Assembly: GCA_947179485.1 (NCBI GenBank)
Contig: OX359245.1
Span: forward strand, 25,159,067-25,223,066
Length of the DNA: 64,000 bases
Reading direction: 5' to 3'
Source: Allacma fusca
Taxonomy: Eukaryota; Arthropoda; Collembola; Symphypleona; Sminthuridae
Part shown: in pieces, positions 21,140-33,402 of the stretch
How positions within the stretch are numbered: the stretch's first letter is position 1
Layout of the letters: each line of letters opens with the position of its first letter
Position numbers and translations under genes: made by a program
The notes under the pieces: model-generated
What the model was told of the DNA's origin: nothing
The model's input: only the letters and a program-made list of their open reading frames with translations
The model's database searches: none

Positions 21140-22156
21140 ATGGAAAAATTTGTTACCCTTGTATTGCTGCAGGCTGCCTTTTTAATATCAATGGACTTGA
21201 GTGTGGAGACGGCTCCCGCAACTCTCTCTGGTAATTTCAAATTGAAATATACTTGAATTAAACTAACCAAAATTATTGATCAGAATTTTAACTGATTTCA
21301 AAATGCTACTTTTTACAATCCGTTTATCTACTCCTCACTTTAGAAAGTAACCTTGTTCAAGAGAATTTAACTGAAAACCACCTGAATATTTCAAGGAAGG
21401 AAATTCCACTAACCCAAATATACAAGCATCACACCAAGCCCAAGAAAATAAAAAATCGTGCCAGGTGTTTAGGTAAATAGTTTTATAAAGTTGATTTATT
21501 TTTGCAAGTTTTCAAAAGATGATTTTACTAGTAATTATTAGAATGTATAAGTAAAATAAGGTGTGGAACAGAAATTTATTTCAAGGCACATTCCTATCTT
21601 GAAAATAACTAATTATAAATTTTGTGTGAGTAAAGGTGACGCTAGAAACCGTTGGCGGTGTTTTTTCAGCTGCAGCTGGTGTCATCGGATTAAACTCTCG
21701 AGTTCATTCTCCTCTTTCATGGGGGTTACGAATATGCCAAATATTCCACAAGATGTTGATTATTACAGTCCTGATTACATCAGCTCCTATGAGCATTCCG
21801 AGCACTTTAGTTTCCATCACGACGACTACGATGACCTTGACTACCTTGATGTACCTGATGACCCACAATATCTTAACTATCCTCCGGGAGACACTGAAAA
21901 TCCCGACTATAATCCCGGTGACCCTGACAATCCCAACTATAATCCCAGTGAACCTGACTACCTGGAATATCATTACGAAGAACATGATTACGGTCAGTAT
22001 TATGAGTACAACTACAACCATGAGGAATATCCTATATACGACTTCAGTGATAATTCCAACGAATATTTTGACAATACTGATTTTCAGGATGAATGGGATC
22101 CCACAGCTTTTACATCTTCCTTGTCATACTCCACTTCTGAATATGATTACTACTAA
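21140..22156 (+). CDS. Secreted acidic Tyr-rich protein, unknown function
   Basis: Three exons: 21140-21230, 21344-21472 and 21636-22156, total 741 nt (246 aa), both introns in phase 1. A signal peptide is followed by a basic segment, then a Cys/Trp-containing stretch, then about 140 residues dominated by Tyr, Asp, Glu, Pro and Asn. A 30-bp unit is repeated twice at 21899-21958 (N-P-x-Y-N-P-x-x-P-D per unit). The C-terminus is S-E-Y-D-Y-Y. The acceptor of exon 3 has a weak pyrimidine tract, so its start is less certain. The exon plan (signal exon, linker exon, long Tyr-rich exon, phase 1-1) equals that of the gene at 12957, hinting at common origin. Confidence 0.7.
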
Positions 22157-22326
22157 TGTTAGAAAATGTTATGATTATACTTTCAAAGAGTAAAATATTT
22201 TTTTGAAACTAAAAACGTACGGTCATTTAGATTAGAAGGATAACTATTTATTTATATACATTTTAGTAACAAATTAGTAAATATAGTATACAAATGAATA
22301 ATCTCTTGGCTGTTTCGTAGGATGTT

Positions 22327-25150
22327 TCAAGAAAAAGATCTGATATTGAGGGATAAATGCCTCCTATGTCTTTCATATAAAGCAATGCAAAATGCAAGTA
22401 TTTTCGAAACAAATAGGATGAGGAAAGCGGTATAACAATCTAGAAAATCCAGTTCAACAGTACGAGTAGAAGCTTTTAGGCAACGCAGCTCGGTGCTGGT
22501 TTGGTAAGAGATCCGGTACCGATTTGCGAGGCCTCGTTCAATCAGTCTGGTAGTTCTGAAACCAAATTTTTTTAAGCTTAATTTTCATCTGCAAGTTACA
22601 AGTCTAATTACAGGAAGTATGTTTTACTTTGTATATATTCAGCATAAAGGAATATACAATTAATTAATTACATGTAACCCATCATTTCCTTATATGGGGA
22701 CCTTTTCCTTATAAACATCGCATCTTTCACTCTTGCAGCGCTTCCTCCTTGCAGTCTATCGATTTTGCACAGTTCAGTATCATTGTAAGTACCAAGTCCC
22801 ACAGAATAGAACCCATCTAGGCCAATGATAACAGCGAACTTTGAATTCGGAGTCATTATTTTAGAAACGGCATCATCGTCAGTATGAAAAACCTTTTCGG
22901 ATACTGCAACGATTTCCTTCATTCGACCGGTCTACAACAGAGTTTACACGGAGTAATTCAAAATTATTACTGGACTTATTTGATGACTAAACAAGAACTA
23001 AAAAGACAGCTGAATTTCATACATCTGCAAAACTTGAGATAAATCCAAGGTTGCTAGGATTTGCAAATATTACATAATGAAATCTGTCTAAATCGTTAAA
23101 AATCCTGATTGGAATGATTGGTGCAGAAATTGCTGCAACAAAGGCAGCCGTATAGTAAGAAAATATGACTAGATTTGTTATTAAACCCGAAAAAAACAGG
23201 ATTCTCAGGGATATTTGAATAGGGCTACCGAACCATCCTAAAAGTAGCAAAAGGTTGGAGATTAGATATTAAATTATTGACCTTTTAGTAATTATTCTAA
23301 CGCAATAGCGCATTGGTAAAAATAACTTTCCAATAACAATTACAATCATCCAACACCTTGTTGACAAGCTATCCCAACTGTCCAAATGTAAGCATCGTAC
23401 CAGTGGAAACATTCTCGTCTAGGTCGAAGCCTCGAGTACATCCGACAGGTCCCAACATGGCCAATCACTCCAGGTTTTGGTAAGGCAACAACACAAGCAC
23501 AAAACATTATCAAGCTCCAAACTGAGAAAATAGAGTACCATAGAACTGGATCAAAAGGCATCATGAATATGTTTCTTGCTGCAGTAACGGATGGTTGACG
23601 AAAAAATACAAAAGACCTACATCAATAGTTTTTCAAGTAGAGATTCCTCTTAATAAAATAATTTGTTGACTTGTAGTAATTACGAAAAAATCTACATACT
23701 CTTCAGTCATAACAGGCTGCAAAAATGTGATGTATTTGGACATGTACACCTCCATAGGGGAAGTAGAAATGCAAATATCCGCTTCATGTTCAAAAACTTG
23801 CAGGCCCAAACCTGTCATTGTTGTGTCATTCTCTTCTTCAGTCCAGCCTGTTCCCAAAATTGGTTCATGACTATAGATAATCAAAATAAAAACACTGATT
23901 ATTTTGTACATTTTTTGGTATTTAACATAATTTTCACCTTAAATGATCGAACTTACGTGAAGTTAAGCATCATCATCAGATCCAAAAGGATATTGAAAGA
24001 AGATCCACTTGGGAAATAAATCGTTCCATTATCAAACGCTTGTACACTTACCTCAGACTCGTAGTATGTATCATTCTTTGGATGTTAAATTGTTTTCAAA
24101 ACATGAAATACATAGCAGACATTCGTATTTATATTCTCTTAATCTCAAAGGTGTACCTTTTAAAATATTTTAAAATGCGGTTTTACAGTACAAGTTCATT
24201 TTCACCTCAGCCACAGCGTTAAAAACCAGCCCATAAAAGTCATTCCTTCGGATAGCAATTCTAAGTAATTCCGTTGTATTTATATCGATTGTGGTGTTAC
24301 AGCTGTCATTTATTTTCGAAGCGAACTGCACAACGGCCACGGAGTCAATTATCCCATAAAGTTCAATGGTACTTGTTACAACCATCTCTTCCCCATCAAG
24401 TGTCCATGTCAGGATGTAAACATGTTCAATTAAAGAAATATAAAGGACATCATTGAGAACGTCAGGATCATTTTGTAATTTACTGTGGACATGCGTTGCA
24501 TCTTCAGCCACGGGCCACAGAATGTATGAAAAACGCTGGTACAATGCTTCCTCGGTCACATTTCCCTTTGAAATACTTCTAGATATCTGGAACATATTTA
24601 TATTCAAGTTCGTTTATTCATAAATTACATGCTTTAAAATTTAACACAGTGCATGTAAAGATTAAATTACTGATTAAAAAAAAGATTTTGATATTCAAGA
24701 ACTCACGACGTTGATAATTTTGTATACATCCTCCACCGAAGTAGGAGCAAACAAAAATAAAACTGAGTTGTTGTGCTCTGAGTCTAAAATACTACTAAAA
24801 AATTGGAGACCCTCTGTGGATGAGTTTATTTTCTCCGAATAAAGTGCAACTTGAAAATGAGTGAAGAAATCTGGTTGCGCTGCGACAAGAAAAGAAATTA
24901 TATGAACTATTTCTGTAATCCAATGATTGTTAAGCTAAATAATAATATATGAAAGGTAGGCATAATAATAAAAATATTTACCTTCGCTCATATTAAAATC
25001 CCCGAAAAATACAAGATCGTGCCAGTGATAACTTAACCTTTCACTTTCAAAGAGCCTCATGATGTTGCCCAGGCTGTGATATATAGTTGTTGCGTCGCTA
25101 CAATGCATGGTAAGTATTGCTAAAATATTTCGTAAAAATATTTTGATCAT
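22327..25150 (-). CDS. Ionotropic receptor (divergent iGluR-like chemoreceptor), copy A
   Basis: Nine exons on the minus strand: 24982-25150, 24707-24879, 24206-24586, 23957-24075, 23700-23870, 23357-23616, 23023-23237, 22672-22931 and 22327-22555, total 1977 nt (658 aa), every phase closing. After a signal peptide comes a variable N-terminal region, then ligand-binding lobe S1 (T-I-Y-F-P-S-G ... I-T-F-L-Q-P), M1 (L-W-Y-S-I-F-S-V-W-S-L-I-M-F), the pore with C-Q-Q-G-W, M3 (V-I-F-S-Y-Y-T-A-A-F-V-A-A-I-S), lobe S2, and M4 in the last exon (F-L-D-C-Y-T-A-F-L-I-L-F). Ionotropic receptors are protostome ligand-gated cation channels in sensory dendrites. The S1 position that holds a glutamate-binding Arg in iGluRs is Met here (codon at 23741-23743), so the ligand is probably not an amino acid bound in the usual way. 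It is a tandem paralogue of the gene at 25724-29410. Confidence 0.88.
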
Positions 25151-25723
25151 TCTGCTCCAGTAGGGGCTGAATTTAGGAGGAGTCCATTATTACAGTCTCA
25201 CTGCTGCTATTTCTGACTCGTTGTCAATTGGACACTGCAAAGTTACTTTTACCCAGGTATGCTTTCAATTAAAGCCATCACGCTCTGTTGAGTGGTCGTT
25301 CTGTGTTTACTTTACGGTTTTGACAGGCTGGTTTTGGAGGTGGCATAATAATGTCACGAGCTACATCCATTAACCCAAGTCCTTTCAGAAAATACAGGTA
25401 TTTGCTAAATTATCAACGCCCACAGGAAGTAACACGTGGAGTATTCAGATCGTATACGGTTTATATTATATAATGCTCGTCTGACGTTTAAAAGGTATAT
25501 TTTAGTAATGAAATTACCGGCTTGGAATTTTGAGTACCCTTGAAGAAAGCATTTTTAGTACAAAACCAGGAAATAAAGACATTTTCTAAGGATAATTAAA
25601 CGAGGTTACAAAGCACATTGTGTAGAGTACATCATGTGCATAAGGTATAGATAGATACATGAATATTACAATTTTAACTTCAGGGGTGTACAAAGGTAGA
25701 TAACTAACACCAGCCTCATATAA

Positions 25724-28700
25724 CTAACAATAAGAACTGGAAACGAAGAATTGATGTTGACAGTGATGTCGCTCGAACAACGCCCAACAACAGGCTAATA
25801 CTTCACCAATAAAAAGAATTGTAAATGCAGAGTAACAGTCTAAAAAGTTCAATCCAAATATTGGAGTTGTATTCTGAAGGCAGCGTATTTGTGTGTTCAT
25901 TTCGTACGTTATCCAGGAACGTTTGGCCAGGCCTCGTTCAATCAACATCACTGTCCTGTCAACGACATATGAAAAGGGAAATTTCAAATGATTTTTGCTT
26001 ACAATCAACTATTTACTCATGGACTTGTAAATGCATGATTTTCTAATTCTTACGAATGCTGAAAGTATTCCTTGTATGGAGATCCTTTTCGGATCAACAT
26101 GGCATCCTTGACTTTGGGTCCATCATTTCCTGCCTTCTTATCGATCTCACACAAATCTGACACATTGTACCGTTCCAATCCGACGGAGTAGAATCCATCC
26201 TGACCGATGATAGTAGCGATTTTTTCATTCGTGAGCATTATTTTATCTACCAAATCCGCATCATCACTGTACAGGCTTCTGGATGCTTCCAAAATTTGGT
26301 TGTAGTAATATTCTTCATCGCTCTAACAATAAATCAAATCCCGGGTTAAAATAAAACATAGTACCAATTGCAAAAAAGAGACTCCTCGGCTGGATCCAAC
26401 ATACCTTTGTAAAACTCAAAATATATCCAGGATCACTAGGATTCACAATCACTTGATACTGTGTTTTAAACAAATCACGGTACGTTTTGATGGGAGTTGT
26501 CGGAGCTGAAATGGCTGCGACAAAAGCAGCAGTGTAGTAAGCGTAAATGACGAGATTTGCAAACAATCCTGTGATGAAGAGTATTCTTACTGATAACTGG
26601 GGAGGACAACCGAACCAACCTTTGTGATCATAATAATTTAACATGTACTATGGACACAAGTAATATTAAAATAAAATGCGTGATCGGCCTATTTCAATTC
26701 AAGATATTAATTCGGTTACTGATAAGGACAGGATTTCACGTTACGGATAGTAACTTCAAGAACAATAGGCAATTTTGTGTCAGGTCGCCCCTAAAGGCAA
26801 GCAGGTTTTTATTTGCTAATTATTTGTAGTTTCAATCGCAAACTCAGCTGAACAAAACAAATAATTACCGAAAGAGAGTATTTTCAAGTAGGCTCCTTAG
26901 ATTATGACTTGGGAAGTTTATGTTTAAAAAAAATAATTGGTCTATATATGCTTTAAATACAGATAAAGGGTGACGTCTGCCCTCAAATTCAGTAATAATT
27001 TGAAGACTTGTTAGCCATTCGCTGGTTACGCAAACGTTCAGCAAAAATATAGGGTTTTTTCACAACACACGTTGTTTGCAGTATATTATTTTGAGATTTC
27101 AGTTGTACGTATTTGGGTCTCAAACCGACCAAATTATTGGCGGATGATCGAATAGCTACCGATTCCATATGGCCATATTCTCCTAGTTTCCTTTACTGAC
27201 CAAGTAATTAAATAAACCAAAAGAACAAAGCTTGTAACATGAAAGCATGAATAATGGGTGAAAATTCTATGAATGATTTCTGAATAAAAGTAAGACCTTC
27301 CGTAATGAACGTATTGGAAAGTTGGCTCAAAATTTGACAAAATAAATGTTGAACGTTCAGGTGGTTATACAGCAAGGGTTCGCCAGATATGCATATCTGG
27401 AAGTATTAATTACTTAAACTAGTTACAGGTTACCAACTCATCCAGTCAAAAATCTAAGTACCTTGTTGACAAGCTGCAGCAATCGTCCAGATGTAGGCAT
27501 CATAACATTGAAACAACTCCTGGCGTGGCTTATATCGCAAATACATTCTGCTGGTCCCGATGTGACCAAATAATTCAGGGTTTCGACATGCTACAAGAAA
27601 CCCACAAACCATGATGACCACCCATGCAGCTAAAATTGAGTACCACAGATCACGTTGGAAAGGCATCATGAATATGTTCCTGGCCGCAGTGATGGAGGGT
27701 TGACGAAAAAATACGAAAGATCTAGAAATATTTCGTAATAATTTGGAACTACATACATACTTCAACCGTAAAAAATGTATTACTTTATGAGATACCACAT
27801 TTACGTTTTATGAAAGATTAGACACTTACTGCTCACTGCCGATAGGCTGCAGAAAACTAATGAACTTCGAGCGATAATACTCCATTGTGCTTGTTGATAT
27901 ACTGAGGTCAGCCTCGAAATTTATTATTTGTTGACCTATACCAGTCAGGGTCTCGCCATTGCTGTCGTTTTGAAGCTTCATCCACCCTTTCCCATCCACG
28001 GGTTGATAGCTAATAAACATGCATGTAACATCAATATTGTCACACCCTAATTAAATCCTTATTGTTTCATATTTTCTATATACATACATAGTTACTAGAA
28101 TTCAATATTAAGGACATTAAAATCCGAATATTAAGGCTTATTTAGCAAAAGTAAGATTTACGTGAGGTTCAGCATTAGCATTAAATCGAAGAAGATTTGA
28201 AGACTGGACCCACTTGCAAAATACACCGAACCATTCTGAAATTTCCTGACGTCCACTTCCGGTTTATAAAAGTCATCTTGCTGCGAAACATCACATCAGA
28301 TAATTACACGATTATAATAATTATTATGTAGTCACAAAAATCAGAATAATATGTGTCACAATTTCGATGCATTTTCGTGCGAAATACATCCTCCAAAAAA
28401 TGTTCAAAAAGGAATTAAAAATTACTTACTTGTGCTAAAACATGGAAAAGGACCCCATGAAAATCCTTCCTTCTTACAGATAGTTGCAGAAGATCTTCTG
28501 TGTCAATTCGAAAAACCCCAGAAGAGTCATTAACAACATTCTTTGAGACCCGAATTGGTTGAATAACAGCAACAGTAGATCGAATGCTGAATATTTCAGC
28601 AACATTCGTAACAAATTGTCGACCCGAGTCATCCGTTGTCCAGATCAGTATGTAAACTTCCACGTCCTGACGAATATGTAGTGCATATTGAAGTAATTCT

Positions 28701-29410
28701 GTTTTGCTGTTTAGCAAAGATAGAACGTTTCCTCCTCCAGACGTGTCTTCTGAAGGCCAAGGAATGAAAAACAATCGACGATTTGAGCTTGGTCTGCTGA
28801 TATTTTTAGTTGAATGCATTGAACCAATCTGAATTTGAATCAAATTTTAGGCAAATTGTGCTTTTAGCTAAATTTCAAAAAACTGCCAGTCGAGAATTTT
28901 TATTCAAATGAAAAAATACCATTCTCTGGATCAACTTACCTTTTCAATTAATTCAAATAACATTTGTTCTGAAACGGGAGCAAAGAAGAACAAAGTAGGG
29001 TGGTCCCGAGTGCTGAGATTTAACGACTCCATGCTACCATTTAGTATCCATACCAGTGGCCATTTGGCAAGATGGAAGTGGTCCGCGAAGGCGTCATTTA
29101 TTGCTACATTTAAAAAATGAGCAACAATTTTAGTAACAAAACTAGTAATTTATTATTTACTGAAGGAATTATTTTTTTAAAATGTGTATATCATAAAACA
29201 TAGATAAAAGTACCAACTATCTGTACTAATTACTGGTAGTAATTACCTACATTGTAAACCAATAAACTCTCCGCAGAATATCAGGTCAAACCTGGTTTTT
29301 TTTGTGAGTTCGAAATCAAAAGTCTTGGAAATAATACCAATGTCATTAAAGAGTGCTGTTACTTTAATTCCCATAAATACGAACACTGCTTCAAATCCAT
29401 ATATTTTCAT
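25724..29410 (-). CDS. Ionotropic receptor (divergent iGluR-like chemoreceptor), copy B
   Basis: Nine exons on the minus strand: 29251-29410, 28940-29103, 28430-28828, 28162-28280, 27830-28009, 27462-27721, 26405-26619, 26054-26322 and 25724-25955, total 1998 nt (665 aa). Intron positions and phases (1,0,0,2,2,1,0,2) are identical to copy A, proving recent tandem duplication of the whole gene. Domains: signal peptide, N-terminal region, S1, M1 (L-W-Y-S-I-L-A-A-W-V-V-I-M-V-C), pore C-Q-Q-G-W, M3 (V-I-Y-A-Y-Y-T-A-A-F-V-A-A-I-S), S2 and M4. Unlike copy A it has Arg (codon 27871-27873) at the S1 position that contacts the ligand alpha-carboxylate in iGluRs. The 842-bp intron 26620-27461 is much longer than its counterpart in A. 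ATG at 29410 is the first Met in the open frame of the first exon. Confidence 0.88.
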
Positions 29411-31205
29411 GTTAATGATAAGGCTTGCGCCTATAGCCGACGACAATCGTAAAAACGATCACTATGTAATTTTCGGCATGGCAAAAATTCACACTTAGTA
29501 AATAAAAACCTTTAAGAAAATATTTTGGGCCTGAAATCTTAAGGCAACCCTACTGAATGTTTATGCTGTAATGAAATAATGTCGTTTCTTTTCATTCGTT
29601 TTCACTACGGCAATGACTTGGAACGAACGTGTGCTCAGACTCTTTATTCAATTTTTCATTCATTGTTTATTTCCAAGGAACTAGGAAATGCTGTGAAACA
29701 GGTATTTTTAAATTTGCAGGACATTTGGCTTTTGTGAGTACTTTCGTAAAAAGTGCACAATACACATGTATTCACTACTAACTTCTGCATTTAATTTTGT
29801 AATACCCACGAGTTGACTGATATGGAACCTTGCTTTCTACTGTTGTGAAGTATTCTTCCAAAAATGTTTTGAGGTTCAATTATTTATTTCGTTTTATTTA
29901 ACCCTTCATTGCTCTTGCATAATACTCCTTTGAAATGTCAACTTTCTCGTTCCTTTCTGTGGCATTGAGAAAGTGTGGTCAGAAAATATGTGAGCAGCTT
30001 TATTGTGACTTGTGAGGTAAAGTGGTAATTTTGATGAAAAAAATTTATTAGTTGCTATTGTTGAAAAGTGATGTTTAAGGTTTTACTGTAATAATTATTA
30101 CTTTCATGTGGTTTCTACGATTCCGCAGTATTTCATTGAAGTTACTTCCCTTGATTTCTTTTACTAAAAAAGCATGAACGTACATACATAAATGCGTGAT
30201 TACATGTAACAAATTTTGTATATAAAGTTGCGTGAATCCCCTTAATTTGGCTTTACACTCTCAAGCGATTTTATTACAATGTAAATGAAGTTGTCATACA
30301 GAAAATGTAAACAAAAACTTGATTCCTGTCAATTTCTGTGTATTTACATTACAAATAATAATTTACAAATAACATTATTTACGATTAGACTATTTGAGTT
30401 ATTGCGCATTGTACATTGCACCTAATAATTTTCCCTTGAGAGAAGAAACTTACTTAAAAATTACAAACAAAAAATGGAAGAAAGGATATCAAGTAAAGCT
30501 ACATCTGGTCCTGATGAATGACTATAAGCACGGAAAAAGCTAACAATAAACAAATTAGCACACTTGCGCTTCTACCGAACTAGGTATGTATATACAGTGT
30601 CGCTGGTGCAACTGCACCTTTTTATTCTAGTCATTTTCCTAAAAAAATAGCATTAGTAATATATGACGATGCATATATTGGTCAGTGACTTCAGTCTTGT
30701 CTTATTAAAATTCAAAGAATCATTTTTTTAAAATTGTCTTTCCAATAATCTTCAAATCAATGTTGACATGAGGTCAAGAAAACTTATGTAATAAATTTTT
30801 CAACCGGTATCCTGCTGTGCATTCTGTGAACGATCTGAAATATCATTAAAATTCAGATTTTATATTGCATTTTAAGATCCGAGCGGATCCCATTAAAAAG
30901 CCGTTATGCAAATCCATAGCAATTAACAAGGAATAATTACTAGAAACACAAACAACTTACATTTCAACGGGAAACAACTACAGAGCCATAGCTTTAATAA
31001 ACTTAGGCTGTAAGGTACATCCATTCCATGAATACTTTATTGTGAACAGTCTTTTGGCAGTGATTATCGAATTGCATAGATGATTATTATTTCATGGCTT
31101 CCATCATCCCTTTCTCTAAAAATACAACAATTATCAAATAATGCATAAAAAATTTTTCACGATGGTTTTGACTTGTTAGAACAAAATCTTCTGATTAGAA
31201 AACAG
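29411..31205. other. Intergenic, no supported gene
   Basis: AT-rich spacer between the receptor pair and the tail-anchored gene. No open frame above about 65 codons with coding character and no clear repeat. It should hold the promoter of receptor copy B near its left end. Confidence 0.45.
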
Positions 31206-32671
31206 CTATGTTAGATTTTTTAAATTACTTTTCATGAGTAGAAGAGTGATGACTAAACCGAGTGTGACCATAAGGGAAAAGGTAGACACCACTAGGGCAA
31301 TTTTGTGACTGGAACAGAATCGCTGCCAGGATTTTTTCTTGGCTGGAGTGTGACCAGGATGACCGTTCAGAGTGAAACCACCTGGAATTATAAGATTCAC
31401 CAACAACTCATTACAAACAATATTTTTCTAAACATCCAATCTATAATAATAAGTCCCTAAGCTTTGTACTACACACAAATCGCGCTTTAAAGGATATGAC
31501 TATATAGCGATTTTATGCACATAACGGATAATTTTTAAAGCCTATAACATTTGGCAGTCCTCGCAGAGTGTCCTTTAATTCGAGATTTATCTGCATTAGC
31601 TAGAATAATCTGCCAATTAATCCTTGATTGTAATTTAAATTTAAAAAAGACATATTATAAATGTATCTAACCATAAGAATGCACAGACGCATCCCTTTTG
31701 AGGGTACTTGATTGTAGATTCAAATTATTATTGAAATTATTGTTCAAATGCCAAAAGGTAGAGTAAGGATAATCCAGTTTGCCGTCTTCGATTGGAATAT
31801 CCTCTTCCAGACTGTGCTGAGGAAGATTTCTACAACCCACGCAACTGCCGGCACTTGATGCAACCTTTGAAAATATATGCAGCGTGCGTTAGTAAATTTC
31901 AAGTTGTTGTCCTAGTGTGCATTCATATTTTAAACAAGATCCAATACGGAATTTCTCTAGAATAAGGGTAACACACACTTTTATTTTTCCAATTCTAAAA
32001 CTTACTGGAATAGAAGTACCCCTATGACCTGGTTTAACCGTTGATGTTCTGGGAAGAACACCATTCAAAGCAGTCACTTGCTTTGGGGGAGGTGGAATTC
32101 TTCCCCTTCCACTCCCCGGATAGAACTCATGCACTCCTGGATACTTCATTTTCGTACTCTGGGTCAATTGCTCATTCTGACTAATGGACCCACTCGACGA
32201 GCTTTTAATGGTCAGTGTGGTATCCGTAGTATTGGAGTCGCTGGCCAGTGGGGTGCTGATGCTAGTTATCGAGCTGAGCTTACTTTGATGACTGGTTCGT
32301 TGACTTGGGTGGACCATCCGGTCCCCGAAATTTTGAGGAGGAACTGGTGGATTAATAACTTCATGTGGTTGAATTTTATTGTTGTAGGTGCATTGCGGGT
32401 TTCGACACCATAATTCAACTCGGGGCAATTGAAGGAGTGGAAATGGGGCGACAAAATGATCCCTGGTATGCTTTTTTACCTTTCTGGAACCATTCCCCGC
32501 CGGTTTAGGTTTTTTTGATTTATCCACTTGTTTATGCTTGCTTCTTGGTAGTTTATTTCTCACACTTTCATTCACTATTTTCATTTCTGAGGGTTTTCGG
32601 GAGGATTTTTCCAGCTTGAATCCAGCATGTTGTGGCCGACTATGCATGGTGGGAATGTAATGCCCAACAAC
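31206..32671 (-). CDS. Tail-anchored membrane protein, unknown
   Basis: Coding exons on the minus strand are 32006-32647, 31672-31864 and 31206-31381, total 1011 nt (336 aa); a splice acceptor at 32671 leaves a short untranslated stretch before the ATG at 32647. A further 5' untranslated exon probably ends at a donor at 32731, and an in-frame TGA in it supports ATG 32647 as the start. The protein has a long hydrophilic N-terminal part (basic, then Ser/Thr-rich, then Pro-rich G-R-I-P-P-P-P-K), a C-V-G-C pair, an Asn-rich stretch (H-L-N-N-N-F-N-N-N-L-N), and one membrane helix (I-A-L-V-V-S-T-F-S-L-M-V-T-L-G-L-V-I-T) with only about 13 residues after it. This is the layout of a tail-anchored protein. 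No domain is recognised. Confidence 0.65.
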
Positions 32672-33171
32672 CTGGATTAGAAAAACATGATTGTTATGAT
32701 ATGTTCAATTGTCATGGTTTGTCATATTACCGTCCGCAGATTCAGTTTGCACTTTGCAGCAGCTACTTTTCTGCCTCACAATGATTTATTGTGCGTTTTG
32801 TAAGGAAGAGATTGGTTCGCGGAACCTGAGAAAAGTGACAATATAAATTACGCAATGCGTTAACATTTAGTATTATTGTCTTGTGAAACGAATCTAGTGG
32901 AAATCTTTGGGTTGAAACTAACACGGTTCGATTTCAGTTAAAACCATAGGTGTGGAGTGATAACCATTTTTATTTTTATTTTCTTAGAATTTTGTTATAT
33001 TTCTAGATTGCTTTCGAATCAAAACAAGTAGCAGTATTGGTCGATGATCCCACAAAAATTCGAGTGTGTTTTCAACAAAGGAGAGACTCATGTTCAAGAA
33101 GTCCTCCTCCCGTTCCTCCAATGCCCAAAGGATTCTCTAACCCTGCGTCACGTGCATGCAGTCCTAGAGAG

Positions 33172-33402
33172 GTGGAACCAGGGAAAAACTGTTGTCCTAC
33201 AGATGTGAGCCCCAGGAAGAACGGCAGTCTTATAGATATGAACTCCGGGAAGAACTACAGTCCTAGAAATATGAGTCCCAGGAAGAACTGCAGTTTTAGA
33301 GACGTGAGCCCGAGAAAGAACTACAGTCCTAGAGATATGAGCCCCAGGAAGAATTGCAGTCCTAAAGATATGAGTCCTAGAGATAATTGTAGTTCCAGAA
33401 GT
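33172..33402 (+). repeat. Coding minisatellite, 7 x 33 bp, in kelch gene exon 2
   Basis: Seven consecutive 33-bp units encode 11-residue repeats of the type M-S-P-R-K-N-C-S-P-R-D, with variants V-S-P-R-K-N-Y-S-P-R-D and M-S-P-R-D-N-C-S-S-R-S. The unit length is a multiple of three, so copy number can vary without breaking the frame. S-P-R-K motifs look like proline-directed kinase sites. Confidence 0.8.

Noticed and set aside
21636-22193. 185-codon frame overlapping the Tyr-rich gene
   Set aside because: Its Thr/Ile-rich run is the shifted reading of the Asp/Tyr repeats; only the other frame splices in phase with the signal-peptide exon.
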